DNA of 64,000 nucleotides from Blautia massiliensis (ex Durand et al. 2017) (GTDB lineage: Bacteria; Bacillota; Clostridia; Lachnospirales; Lachnospiraceae). Positions 53,581 to 62,526 of this stretch are shown here, in pieces (within the stretch, counting starts at the first letter, position 1; the number at the start of each line of letters is the position of its first letter). Below the pieces are notes generated by a model. That model had not been told where the DNA came from. It made no database searches and saw nothing but the letters and a program-made list of their open reading frames with translations. The position numbers and the translations under genes are program-made. The DNA is taken from NCBI RefSeq assembly GCF_001487165.1, contig NZ_LN913006.1, forward strand, positions 2,944,657-3,008,656, read 5' to 3'.

Positions 53581-55371
53581 TCAGATTTTTTTGTCAGGTA
53601 TTACTATGGTTACAGTGGTTCCCTTTTCAGGTGAACTTTCGATGGTGAGTCCGTAATTCTCACCGTAGAGAAGAGCAATCCTGTGGTTGATACTTGGAAG
53701 CCCGAAAGAATGTCGGGCAGTTTTGAAGTCTCTGATAGAACGGTTAAGTTCGGCAAGTTTTTCCGGCGGGATACCGGAACCATTATCAGAAACAGAAATA
53801 CAGATGGTACCATTTCTGATAGAAACATTTAAGTGAATATGGCATATCTGGCTGGTAAGTCCGTGGACAAAAATATTTTCCACAACAGGCTGTATGGTCA
53901 GCTTGGGTATCTCTGCCCCATGATCCTCCCAGGACGGCTCATAGGTGATCTCGTAATCAACAAAATCCATATACCGCAGATTCTGGATATAAAGATACTG
54001 TTCTGTAAGAAGCAGCTCCTGGCGCAGAGGAATGATAAACTGTCCCTTTGAAAGAGAGTTTCTGTAGAAAGATGACATGGAAGACACTGCTTTTACTGCA
54101 GTATCATTCATGTCAAGTTCTATGAGAGACTTGATGGTGTTTAAAGTATTATAAAGAAAATGGGGATTGATCTGGGACTGTAAAAGACGTACTTCCATTT
54201 TCTGTTTGGCATTTTGTTCCTCATAGATATCGTTAAGTAATGTCTGGATCTTCTGCATCATAAGGTTAAACTGGTTATAGAGAACTGCAAGTTCATCATT
54301 TGAAGAGTAACTGGCAGAAATATTCAGCTTTCCGGCAGACGCAGATTTCATTTTTTCTACAAGTTTCTGTATAGGTGCGGTGACAGTACCTGTACATAAT
54401 ATGGAAAAAAATACAGATAAAATAAACACTACAATGCTGATCAGAAGAATGTTGTGCAGGATCACCATATGATCCAGAGTCAGGCTTTCCAGAGGAATCA
54501 GGTTGATCACATTCCAGTTCAGGTCAGGATAGGATTTGCAGATAAAAAGAGTGTCAGTGCCGTCTACGGAAAAAAACTGCCTGTCGGTTTCTGTCAGGGT
54601 TTTATAATTCTCTGAACTGATTTTTGTATAGGATGAGAAGTCTTTATAAATACCTCCGGATGAAGAAGAGGAAAGTATCTGTCCATTTTCATCAGTAATA
54701 TAGAAATCCCTGGAAGAGCTGTCCGGAAGGTCGCGGAATGCAGAGGAAATATTTGTTTCTCTGATCAGAAGGACCAGGGCGCCCAGATATTTGGTGTTAT
54801 CAATGTTTGTAATACTTTTTAAGGCTACAAAGGTTGGCTCCCCACTTATCTGGAAGGGTCCGAGAAACTGAAAGGCCAGATTAGTCTGAAGGCTGTCAAG
54901 GACTTCGGGACCTAAAATGGAATCAAGCTGATCTGTTTCTGTGGTACTGCTGTGAAACCAGTGGTTTTCTGTATCCAGGATATCCCAGGCATAGATGTTT
55001 TTGTGAAGTCCGATGATACGCTGGGCCTGTTCTGTAAGCTCGGAATTTACCAGAAAATGTTCCAGTGTGTTTTCGGGAACTGTGGGATTTTCTTTTAAAA
55101 CATCGGCGATATTGCTGTTGATGGAAAGGGTGATGGCATAGTTTGATATATTATCGATCTTTTCTCCAAGGTTGCTGGTGATCAGGGATAGCTGCTGCTG
55201 ACTGGAAAGTGCGGCACGCTTGATCAGTACTTTTTTGGATGCAGTATAAAAAAACACGGAAGTAAGCATGAGTATCAGAGAACTGAGCAGCAGATATGTA
55301 ATAAAAAGCCTGCGTTTCAGACTGATTCCTAAAAATAAGTGAAACACCTTTTTTTTCAGATTTTCTATCAT
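53581..55371 (-). CDS. YesM-type sensor histidine kinase
   Basis: A 596-residue kinase: TM1 at about 20-42, an extracellular sensor (about 43-310, Cache-like), TM2 at about 315-335, HAMP, then a His_kinase domain with phospho-acceptor His in 'LLQSQINPHFLYNTLNTIKS' and HATPase 'TIQPVVENIFVHGL', 'SDNGSGIPPEKL', 'FGLPSINHRIALLYG'. YesM-like kinases sense oligosaccharides or their binding proteins outside the cell. ATG 55371 follows AGGGGGG. It is divergent from the binding-protein gene, with promoters facing both ways. Confidence 0.9.
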   Translation of the reverse strand: MIENLKKKVFHLFLGISLKRRLFITYLLLSSLILMLTSVFFYTASKKVLIKRAALSSQQQLSLITSNLGEKIDNISNYAITLSINSNIADVLKENPTVPENTLEHFLVNSELTEQAQRIIGLHKNIYAWDILDTENHWFHSSTTETDQLDSILGPEVLDSLQTNLAFQFLGPFQISGEPTFVALKSITNIDNTKYLGALVLLIRETNISSAFRDLPDSSSRDFYITDENGQILSSSSSGGIYKDFSSYTKISSENYKTLTETDRQFFSVDGTDTLFICKSYPDLNWNVINLIPLESLTLDHMVILHNILLISIVVFILSVFFSILCTGTVTAPIQKLVEKMKSASAGKLNISASYSSNDELAVLYNQFNLMMQKIQTLLNDIYEEQNAKQKMEVRLLQSQINPHFLYNTLNTIKSLIELDMNDTAVKAVSSMSSFYRNSLSKGQFIIPLRQELLLTEQYLYIQNLRYMDFVDYEITYEPSWEDHGAEIPKLTIQPVVENIFVHGLTSQICHIHLNVSIRNGTICISVSDNGSGIPPEKLAELNRSIRDFKTARHSFGLPSINHRIALLYGENYGLTIESSPEKGTTVTIVIPDKKI

Positions 55372-55400
55372 GGAATCCCCCCTCTGGTTTTATTGGCTAC

Positions 55401-55429
55401 ATTATATAATAAGGGAAAAATTCTCACAA
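55401..55429 (-). promoter_or_regulatory. Promoter of the kinase/regulator genes
   Basis: Minus strand: TTGTGA (55429-55424), 17-bp spacer, TATAAT (55406-55401). Confidence 0.65.
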
Positions 55430-55480
55430 GTGTGGGGGAAAGATTGGAGAAAATATTCCAGGTACAGCGAAGATTTTCCA

Positions 55481-55509
55481 TGTATTTTTCCGGACGGATT
55501 TAATATAAT
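55481..55509 (+). promoter_or_regulatory. Promoter of the sugar ABC operon
   Basis: TGTATT (55481-55486), 17-bp spacer, TATAAT (55504-55509). Perfect -10 with a poor -35 suggests an activator, presumably the YesN-type regulator. Confidence 0.5.
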
Positions 55510-55583
55510 GGTCTCATCGATAAGGAAAGCGGAACAAAATATTCAATCCGGATGAATAGAAATGTACCAAAAGGAGGACGAAA

Positions 55584-56891
55584 ATGAAATTAAAAAAAGT
55601 GATGGCTGCTACACTTGCCACAATGATGTGTCTCTCTTCATTCAGCATGATGAATGTGTGGGCAGATAAAAAAGAGGATTCCGAACCACTTGTGATCAAT
55701 TATATCAGTGCCAGGGGCGAAACAGATGCGGCACTGAAAACATTGAAGAAGCTTGCAGAAGATTATAAAAAAGATCACCCGGATTTTGAATTCAATGTAG
55801 AGTCTATTGCAGACAGAGAAACATATCTTCAGAAGATCAAGATCCTTGCATCCAGCAATGAGCTGCCGGACTGGTTTGACGCAGATCCGGAGGCATTTTT
55901 TGAAGGACTTTGCAAAAAGGATCTGATCTACAGTGTGGATGACCTTTATGATGAACTGGGTATCAAAGACAAGTTCTTTGATATTGCACTGAATTATCCG
56001 AAACTCAGTGACGGAAGCAATTACCTTATGACCTGGCAGGGAAATGTAGAGTATTTCTGGTATCACAAAGACATGTTTGAAAAAGCCGGAATTACTGAAA
56101 CACCTCAGACACTGGAAGACCTCCTGGATGTGTGCAAGAAGCTGAAAGATGCGGGAATGACCCCGATATCCGCAGGAAATTACGACATGATCATGCGTTA
56201 TCCTGCATTTAAGGCTTTCAGACTGGAAGGAAATGACTTCATTGACAATGCAAGAATGGGAAAAGAAAAATTTAATTCTGAGACAGGTATCGCAACAGCC
56301 CAGTATACACAGGATATAGCCCAGTATTTCAGTGAAGGATGGACAAGTTCAGATGCTACCGCACAGATGGATCTGTTTCTGAACAGTGGTGCGGCAATGT
56401 TATACACCGGAACATGGGATACACCGGATCTTACAGATGATGAGGGAAATCTTAAAGATGACATTTCCATGTTCAAACTTCCTGTAGACAGCGAAGGAAC
56501 CGCTACAGGAGAAAATGATTACTATGCGAATTGTGGAATCGGAACTGCCATTCTCAAGGATTCCATGAGTGATGAGATGAAAGATTTCATCAGTTATGTA
56601 TGGGATAATTTTGCTGATACGGCAATGTATGAGTTCAATATGCTTCCATCCATGATGCCAAGTGATTCGGAGAAGCTTCCGGAGCTTACACAGCAGATTT
56701 TAAGTGATCTTGAGAACTGCGGCACTTTTGCCCAGTGCTGGGATGTTCGTCTGGATCCTTCTACAAACGAGGTTTACAGAAAAGAGTTGGCAAGCCTTGG
56801 AATGGGAGAATCAACTCCTGAAGAGTTCTGCGAAAACATGGACAAAGCTGTAGAACAGTATGCATCTGATTATTTTGACACTGAAGAATAA
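55584..56891 (+). CDS. Family 1 extracellular sugar-binding protein
   Basis: A 435-residue solute-binding protein. Signal peptide at 1-27 ('KKVMAATLATMMCLSSFSMM'), probably cut after 'NVWA'. The cysteine at position 16 is not in a good lipobox, so membrane anchoring as a lipoprotein is doubtful, unusual for a Gram-positive binding protein. 'TLKKLAEDYKKDHPDFEFNV', 'NELPDWFDADPEAFFEGL' and 'GAAMLYTGTWDTPDLTDD' mark the family. It delivers an oligosaccharide to the permeases downstream; the GH2 gene at the end of the operon suggests a beta-linked sugar. AAAGGAGG precedes ATG 55584. Confidence 0.9.
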   Translation: MKLKKVMAATLATMMCLSSFSMMNVWADKKEDSEPLVINYISARGETDAALKTLKKLAEDYKKDHPDFEFNVESIADRETYLQKIKILASSNELPDWFDADPEAFFEGLCKKDLIYSVDDLYDELGIKDKFFDIALNYPKLSDGSNYLMTWQGNVEYFWYHKDMFEKAGITETPQTLEDLLDVCKKLKDAGMTPISAGNYDMIMRYPAFKAFRLEGNDFIDNARMGKEKFNSETGIATAQYTQDIAQYFSEGWTSSDATAQMDLFLNSGAAMLYTGTWDTPDLTDDEGNLKDDISMFKLPVDSEGTATGENDYYANCGIGTAILKDSMSDEMKDFISYVWDNFADTAMYEFNMLPSMMPSDSEKLPELTQQILSDLENCGTFAQCWDVRLDPSTNEVYRKELASLGMGESTPEEFCENMDKAVEQYASDYFDTEE

Positions 56892-56899
56892 CTGAGAGA

Positions 56900-56935
56900 A
56901 TACGCAGATGCAGATAAAATTCCGCATCTGCGTAT
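56900..56935 (+). other. Intercistronic hairpin
   Basis: ATACGCAGATGC (56900-56911) with GCATCTGCGTAT (56924-56935), a perfect 12-bp stem without a T run, between the binding-protein and permease genes. Probably stabilises the upstream mRNA or partly terminates, giving more binding protein than permease. Confidence 0.65.
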
Positions 56936-56950
56936 GAAAGGGGAGAGGAT

Positions 56951-57823
56951 ATGAAGCCCAGAAATAAAATCCAGCCTTTACCGTTTGTTCTTCCTGCACT
57001 GTTCGTATATATTCTTACTGTTATCATCCCAATTCTGTGGTCAATGGGTTACAGCCTTTTTTCCTGGAATGGAATCGGTGATATGAAGTTTATCGGACTG
57101 GAAAATTATGTGAGGATGTTTCAGGATGAGACATTTCGTGAGGCTGTTGTAAATAATCTTAAATTTGTTGTATTGGGAAGTTTGTTCCAGTTATGTGCAG
57201 GACTGATCCTGGCAATTTTGCTTACACATATTTCCAAAGGTGGAAATATTCTGCGGGTTATTTATTTTATTCCATGTATCATTTCATCTATGGCGATCTG
57301 CCAGATTTTTTCCAAAATGCTTTCTGTCCAGCCCCAGGGCCTGGTTTGCTATGTGATGGAAAAACTGGGAATGGAACCTATCGCTTTGCTGGCAAATTCC
57401 CATACAGCGCTGATTACCATAACCCTGATCGATGGATATAAATACTGTGGTCTGTACATGATCATTTTTTATTCCGCATTTGTATCCATATCAAAGGATG
57501 TGATCGAGGCATCTACAATGGATGGCTGCAATGTTTTTCAACAGTATCGTTACATAAAGCTTCCACTGGTGAAAAATATATTCAGCATTGTCATTGTAAT
57601 GCTTGTAAATGGTTGTCTGAAAACCTTTGATGTATTCTATATTCTTGACAATAAATCCAGATCAACAGAGATGGTGGCAACTTATATGTATAAAACCGCT
57701 TTTAATTCGGCTGACTTTGGCTATGGAAGTACATTGTCCGTTTTTCTGGTCATTGAATGTCTGGTAGCAGTAGGGATTATACAGAAATGCCTGGGATCGG
57801 CGAAAGGAGATGGGTCAGAATGA
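56951..57823 (+). CDS. Sugar ABC transporter permease 1
   Basis: A 290-residue permease of the MalF/UgpA type with six helices. 'FVLPALFVYILTVIIPILWS' is the first helix; the ATPase-contact EAA loop is 'DVIEASTMDGCNVFQQYRYI'. ATG 56951 follows AGGGGAGAGG. It overlaps permease 2 by four bases (ATGA). No ATPase gene is present in the operon, so it must use a shared MsmX/MsmK-type ATPase encoded elsewhere. Confidence 0.92.
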   Translation: MKPRNKIQPLPFVLPALFVYILTVIIPILWSMGYSLFSWNGIGDMKFIGLENYVRMFQDETFREAVVNNLKFVVLGSLFQLCAGLILAILLTHISKGGNILRVIYFIPCIISSMAICQIFSKMLSVQPQGLVCYVMEKLGMEPIALLANSHTALITITLIDGYKYCGLYMIIFYSAFVSISKDVIEASTMDGCNVFQQYRYIKLPLVKNIFSIVIVMLVNGCLKTFDVFYILDNKSRSTEMVATYMYKTAFNSADFGYGSTLSVFLVIECLVAVGIIQKCLGSAKGDGSE

Positions 57824-58662
57824 TAAAATCAAGAAAAAATATACCTATTCGTGCTGTGTTCTATGTAGTGATCCTTATTTTTGTCATGATACAGGTCTAC
57901 CCTATTTTCTGGGTTATCTGCTCCAGTCTGAAAACACCGGATGAAATGACATATACTGCACAGTATGCCCTGCCATCAGGATTTTATCTTGGAAACTATA
58001 TCAGCGCACTGACGATCTCATCCATTCCAAGATATTTTCTTAACAGTACGGTTGTGGCAGTTCTCACACTTCTTGGCATCGTAGTCCTGGGATGCCCGGT
58101 TGCATTTGTGATCAGTAAGGTAAAGGTAAAATATGCCAATGCACTGATGGCATTTTTCCTGTTTGGAATGATGGTGCCTATTTTTTCCTGCCTTGTACCC
58201 ATGTTCCAGATTTATAACAGGATCGGACTGAGAAATACATACTGGGCACTGGTGCTTCCGCAGATCGGGTTCGGACTTCCAATGTGTATCTATCTTTACA
58301 CCGGATTTTTTAAATTTATGCCGGATTCTCTTCTGGAAGCGGCAGTTATTGACGGTGCCACAATGGGAACCACATTCCGCAAGATCGTGGTACCTATGGC
58401 TAAAAATACTACAATGACAGTTCTTACATACAATTTTGTTTTTGTATGGAATGAATTTACCTATGCCAATACGTTTATCTCATCTTCTGATATGAAAACT
58501 CTGCCAATTGGCCTGAATGACTTTGTGGGGCAGTTCGGAAGAGTGGACTGGGGAAGTACATTTGCGGCGATCGTAATATCGATCCTGCCTACACTGATCG
58601 TGTATTTTATTCTTAACAGGAACATAATCGAAGGTATGGCTGCAGGTGCGGTCAAGAGTTAG
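57820..58662 (+). CDS. Sugar ABC transporter permease 2
   Basis: A 280-residue permease of the MalG/UgpE type with six helices; EAA loop 'SLLEAAVIDGATMGTTFRKI' and 'VFVWNEFTYANTFI' near the end. ATG 57820 follows AAAGGAGATGGG. Coupled to permease 1 and followed 9 bases later by the GH2 gene. Together with the binding protein it forms a CUT1-type importer. Confidence 0.92.
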   Translation: MIKSRKNIPIRAVFYVVILIFVMIQVYPIFWVICSSLKTPDEMTYTAQYALPSGFYLGNYISALTISSIPRYFLNSTVVAVLTLLGIVVLGCPVAFVISKVKVKYANALMAFFLFGMMVPIFSCLVPMFQIYNRIGLRNTYWALVLPQIGFGLPMCIYLYTGFFKFMPDSLLEAAVIDGATMGTTFRKIVVPMAKNTTMTVLTYNFVFVWNEFTYANTFISSSDMKTLPIGLNDFVGQFGRVDWGSTFAAIVISILPTLIVYFILNRNIIEGMAAGAVKS

Positions 58663-58671
58663 GAGGCTGAA

Positions 58672-60840
58672 ATGGAAACAAGGATTGAATTGAAACAAGG
58701 ATGGAAAATTTTGCAGGATGTTCATGATACAGGGGAAAAGATCGGGCTTTATGCTGCCAGGGAAGCAGATACTTCCGTAGGTTCCCAGGTGTCTGAATGG
58801 GAGGAACTGGAGGAACTGAAACATCTGCAGCTTATCTATGCCAGACAGCCATATTTCGGGCGTGAACTGAGATATTTCAATCAGGCGCCCTGGTGGTACA
58901 AAACAGAGTTTGAAGTTCCGGATCAGAAAGTTACGGATGCTGTCCTTAAATTTACCAATGTTGATTATTATGGAAAAGTATGGATTAACGGAGAATTTCT
59001 TGGAGAGCATGAAGGATATTCCGCTCCATTTTCCTTTAATGTAAAAGATAAGCTTGTTTTTGGAGAGAAAAATTATCTCATTGTAAAGGTAAGTTCTCCA
59101 TGGGATGATGAGGTGGAGCTGGATGCACAGGATTCCAGAACCCACCTGGTAAAAAGAAATATGGTAAAAGGTACCTACGAACATTCTGATACATTTATCC
59201 AGAGAGATGTAAATCCTGTAGGAATCTACGGAAAAGTGGAACTGATCCTGACAGAAGAAGGTGTTCTGGAAGATCAGACAGATCTGAAGTATGAACTGGA
59301 TCCGGATGTAAGGAAAGCAGACGTATATGTGGAAACTGAAGCGCGAGGTCTGAAATCCGGGGAGACATATGATTTTAATGTAAAGATCCGGGAAAAAGAG
59401 TCCGGTCTTATAAAGGCAGAAAAAACTGTTCAGATAATGGCAGAGAAAGCAGAGACAGGTTTTAAATGTGAGCTTAAAGTGGAAGATGTCAGACTGTGGT
59501 CCACATGGGATCATGGTTATCCCTGGATGTATCAGGCAGAACTTACGTTAAGCAGGGGAAAAGACATACTGAGCAGCAGAACAACGAATTTTGCTTTTCG
59601 GGACATTCAGATTGAGCGTAATGAAAAAATAACAAGATTCTGGCTTAATAACAGGAAACTGTATATAAGAGGAACCTCTTATTTTCCGGATTGTTATATT
59701 TCTGCAATGACAAAGGAACGGTACCTGAGAGATCTTCTTAATGTAAAGGCGGCAGGTTTTAATCTGGTACGAGTACATGTCCACACAGAGCAGGAAGTTT
59801 TTTATGATCTGTGTGACGAGCTGGGAATTGCAGTTTTTCAGGATTCGGAGTACAACTGGACGCATCCTTCAACAGATGAATGGGCGCAGAGATTTGCAGA
59901 TGTTTACAGAGAAAATGTGAAACTTCTGAAGCATCATCCGTCTCTGATCTGCTGGATCATTATGAATGAACCGGGATGTATTGATCCGGATGGAAATGTG
60001 AGAAGGAGATTTATGGAGGAAAATCCGGGACCTGCTTTGTACAGGGAAGTACAGAAGATGGATCCGGGCAGACCGATCATCAAGGGTTCTTTCTGCGAAG
60101 ACGATCTGCTTAGCGGGGACAGCCATAATTATCTGGGTTCTTTATGCGGTGGAGAATATGCAGATATTTATGAGCAGACAGAAAAGCTGAATACAGAGTA
60201 CGGATTTGATGCACCGGGCAGCAGTGAAAATCTGAAAACTGTTCCGGCGGTATATCATCGTCTGGAAAAACTGGTGGATGATATCCCGAAGATCCAGGAA
60301 TATCAGTATAAGCTTCTGAAATATTATACAGAGCATTACAGGATCCAGAAATATGAACCTTGCTCAGGATATATACAGTTTATGTTTATCGATCTGTGTC
60401 CTCAGAGCTTCTACGGATTATATGACTGGTGGGGAATTCCCAAAAAGGGTCTTCAGGCTATACTGGAAAGCAACGCACCAGTGGGTGCTTTTGCAAAGCA
60501 CAAAGATTATCTGGACAGTCTGTATATTGTAAATGATACAGATGGAGCTCTGGGAGAGTGTGAACTTACATGGATCATTACAGAAACATTGAACGGAGAA
60601 CTGGTGGAAAAGGGAAGTGTTAAAGCAGAAGTTCCGGCAGACAGCCGTGTCATGGTAAAAACCTTTGAGAAAGAATACGGAAAAGGCAAGAAGTGGAACC
60701 TTACACTAATTCTTTCTGATAATAGCGGTAAATGTATGGCAAAGAATACCTATCAGGATATCTGTACTTTGCTTTCAAGAGTTGATGGGCATCCGGACCG
60801 TATGAGCCATGAGTTTGGAATGAGACTCTACTGGGCCTGA
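58672..60840 (+). CDS. Glycoside hydrolase family 2 enzyme
   Basis: A 722-residue GH2 enzyme without signal peptide, so intracellular. Sugar-binding domain at about 60-195 ('QAPWWYKTEFEVPDQ', 'NVDYYGKVWINGEFLGEHEG'), an immunoglobulin-like domain (about 205-310) and a catalytic barrel (about 315-620): acid/base E433 in 'ICWIIMNEPG' and probable nucleophile E509 in 'NTEYGFDAPG'. GH2 covers beta-galactosidases, glucuronidases, mannosidases and others; the specificity here cannot be read with confidence. ATG 58672 follows AGGAGG. It should cleave what the ABC importer brings in. Confidence 0.87.
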   Translation: METRIELKQGWKILQDVHDTGEKIGLYAAREADTSVGSQVSEWEELEELKHLQLIYARQPYFGRELRYFNQAPWWYKTEFEVPDQKVTDAVLKFTNVDYYGKVWINGEFLGEHEGYSAPFSFNVKDKLVFGEKNYLIVKVSSPWDDEVELDAQDSRTHLVKRNMVKGTYEHSDTFIQRDVNPVGIYGKVELILTEEGVLEDQTDLKYELDPDVRKADVYVETEARGLKSGETYDFNVKIREKESGLIKAEKTVQIMAEKAETGFKCELKVEDVRLWSTWDHGYPWMYQAELTLSRGKDILSSRTTNFAFRDIQIERNEKITRFWLNNRKLYIRGTSYFPDCYISAMTKERYLRDLLNVKAAGFNLVRVHVHTEQEVFYDLCDELGIAVFQDSEYNWTHPSTDEWAQRFADVYRENVKLLKHHPSLICWIIMNEPGCIDPDGNVRRRFMEENPGPALYREVQKMDPGRPIIKGSFCEDDLLSGDSHNYLGSLCGGEYADIYEQTEKLNTEYGFDAPGSSENLKTVPAVYHRLEKLVDDIPKIQEYQYKLLKYYTEHYRIQKYEPCSGYIQFMFIDLCPQSFYGLYDWWGIPKKGLQAILESNAPVGAFAKHKDYLDSLYIVNDTDGALGECELTWIITETLNGELVEKGSVKAEVPADSRVMVKTFEKEYGKGKKWNLTLILSDNSGKCMAKNTYQDICTLLSRVDGHPDRMSHEFGMRLYWA

Positions 60841-60875
60841 GATATCCGTAGCTCACAGCCACTTTCATCCTTTCC

Positions 60876-60904
60876 TTGTGTCGAAAATCACAACATGCTA
60901 TACT
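60876..60904 (+). promoter_or_regulatory. Promoter of the small gene at 60947
   Basis: TTGTGT (60876-60881), 17-bp spacer, TATACT (60899-60904). Confidence 0.6.
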
Positions 60905-60946
60905 TGATATAAAGAAAGATTTTCGGCGTGGAAGGAGCGAGAGTAT

Positions 60947-61201
60947 ATGCGTTTACAGAAAGTGCAGGAAGCACTGAATACCAAGAAGATCCCATTTGAG
61001 TATACGGAAGAGGATGGCTGCGGAAGCATTGATTTTATGTTCCGCGGGCTGAAGTTCCACGTATGGGAGTATGAGGACAGTGTATGGGGTGCTGAGACCA
61101 ATGTGTTTGCAGCCGGAAGAAGTGAGGATGTGGAAGGTGATTACGAAGAGATCATCTCTAGGGAAATCCTGTCCTGGCCGGATATGATCACACCTAATTA
61201 A
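60947..61201 (+). CDS. Conserved small protein, 84 residues, unknown function
   Basis: A soluble, acidic protein: 'RLQKVQEALNTKKIPFEYTE', 'GSIDFMFRGLKFHVWEYED' and 'GAETNVFAAGRSEDVEGDYE'. The mix of a helix, three strands and a helix suggests a small alpha/beta fold. I have a sense of having seen it in Lachnospiraceae next to unrelated genes but cannot name a family. GGAAGGAG and a good promoter precede ATG 60947, and a terminator follows, so the gene is real and single. Confidence 0.65.
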   Translation: MRLQKVQEALNTKKIPFEYTEEDGCGSIDFMFRGLKFHVWEYEDSVWGAETNVFAAGRSEDVEGDYEEIISREILSWPDMITPN

Positions 61202-61227
61202 AAAGAGCAGCAGATACTATTACAGAT

Positions 61228-61270
61228 AAAAGTTTCACAGATCAGTCGACCTGTGAAACTTTTATTTTTT
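61228..61270. terminator. Bidirectional terminator
   Basis: AAAAGTTTCACAG (61228-61240) with CTGTGAAACTTTT (61251-61263), then T-rich DNA. The apbE stop codon lies in the loop. Confidence 0.85.
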
Positions 61271-62345
61271 TCTGGAAATCTTTTGTATAGTGAAGCTCAT
61301 AGTCTTTGGTGATGAAGACAGCCTGGACACCTTTTTTTTCTGCGAAGGCAAGACCTTTTTTCAGGCCCAGTGCAAAGCAGGTGGTGCTTAAGGCATCGCC
61401 GTCCACGGAACGGTCAGAAATGATAGTGACGGAGATCAGACCGTTATCATAAGGATATCCGGTGTGTGGATCCAGGATGTGATGATAGAGTTTTCCGTCC
61501 TGCTTAAAGCAGCGTTCGTAGATTCCCGAAGAAACAACTGAACGTCCGTTGATATCCACTACAGCAGCCGTTTCATTGCGGTCAGCAAAAGGCTTCTGAA
61601 CGCCAACCTTAAATGGCTCTCCGTCAGGCCGTCCTCCAATACAGAGAACATTGCCGCCCAGATTGATGATGGCACTTTTTACGCCGCTTTTTTTCAGGTA
61701 TTCACTGATGCGGTCGGCAATATAGCCTTTGGCAATAGCCCCTACGTCAAAGGCAGTGTCGGGAGAAGGAAGAGTAAGCTTCTGCCCGTTAAGCTCTACG
61801 CCATCAGAGCTGCACAGTGGCAGTGCTGTCTGGATATCATTGTCTGCCGGTACCTGGGGATCTTCTGCGGTAAAATCCCACAGAGAGGTAAGAGGCGCAA
61901 TGGCAATATCAAAAGCACCTCCGGATTCCCTGGTAAAGGCAAGTCCTTCATCCAGAAGATCTGCAAGCTGGGGGGAAATCATCCAGGTTTCCTTCTGTGA
62001 ATCAGGATCTGTACTTATCTTATAAGGAAAACTGCCGGATTCCTGGCCCTGGTCTTCTCTGTGGTTCAGTCTGTACAGTTCACTGTCTTCATTGGTACGG
62101 CTGAAAACAAGCTCATATCTGTCGCAGAGAGAGAGACAGTCATCAAGGAGAGATCTGTCCCTGGAATCATAGATCTTGATATCAACAACTGTGTTCAGTT
62201 TAAAATCAGAAACACTGACAGGTTCCTGCTCATCAGTGTTGGTTTGGGTTTGTTCGCATCCGGCAAAAAGAAAACAGAAACTGATCAGCAGCGTGACAGA
62301 TAAAAGCCGGGTGAAGGTCCGGTATATATATGATTTTTTTAGCAT
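61242..62345 (-). CDS. apbE: FAD:protein FMN transferase, lipoprotein (ApbE)
   Basis: A 367-residue ApbE. Signal peptide and lipobox 'ISFCFLFAGCEQ' at the N terminus put it on the outside of the membrane. Family motifs: 'SGGAFDIAIAPLTSLWDF', 'FDVGAIAKGYIADRISEYL', 'AIINLGGNVLCIGGRPDGE', 'HHILDPHTGYPYDNGLISVT' and 'ALSTTCFALGL'. It attaches FMN to Ser/Thr of flavoproteins such as Rnf/Nqr subunits or extracellular reductases; none is encoded in the window. ATG 62345 follows GATGGAGGA; a longer ORF upstream has no ribosome site. Confidence 0.92.
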   Translation of the reverse strand: MLKKSYIYRTFTRLLSVTLLISFCFLFAGCEQTQTNTDEQEPVSVSDFKLNTVVDIKIYDSRDRSLLDDCLSLCDRYELVFSRTNEDSELYRLNHREDQGQESGSFPYKISTDPDSQKETWMISPQLADLLDEGLAFTRESGGAFDIAIAPLTSLWDFTAEDPQVPADNDIQTALPLCSSDGVELNGQKLTLPSPDTAFDVGAIAKGYIADRISEYLKKSGVKSAIINLGGNVLCIGGRPDGEPFKVGVQKPFADRNETAAVVDINGRSVVSSGIYERCFKQDGKLYHHILDPHTGYPYDNGLISVTIISDRSVDGDALSTTCFALGLKKGLAFAEKKGVQAVFITKDYELHYTKDFQKKIKVSQVD

Positions 62346-62526
62346 GATTCCTCCATCAGAATGAAATAATATAATAAGAAAATATATGCAAAGAATTATA
62401 TCACAGGACATGGTGGCAGCAAAGGGGAATATAAATGCCCGCTTTATCTGTCCCATCTTGTAATTCCGGTTCCTGTAAGCTATAATTTCTCACAGAAGAT
62501 TAAAATGCTCAAAGGAGAAGGAACTT

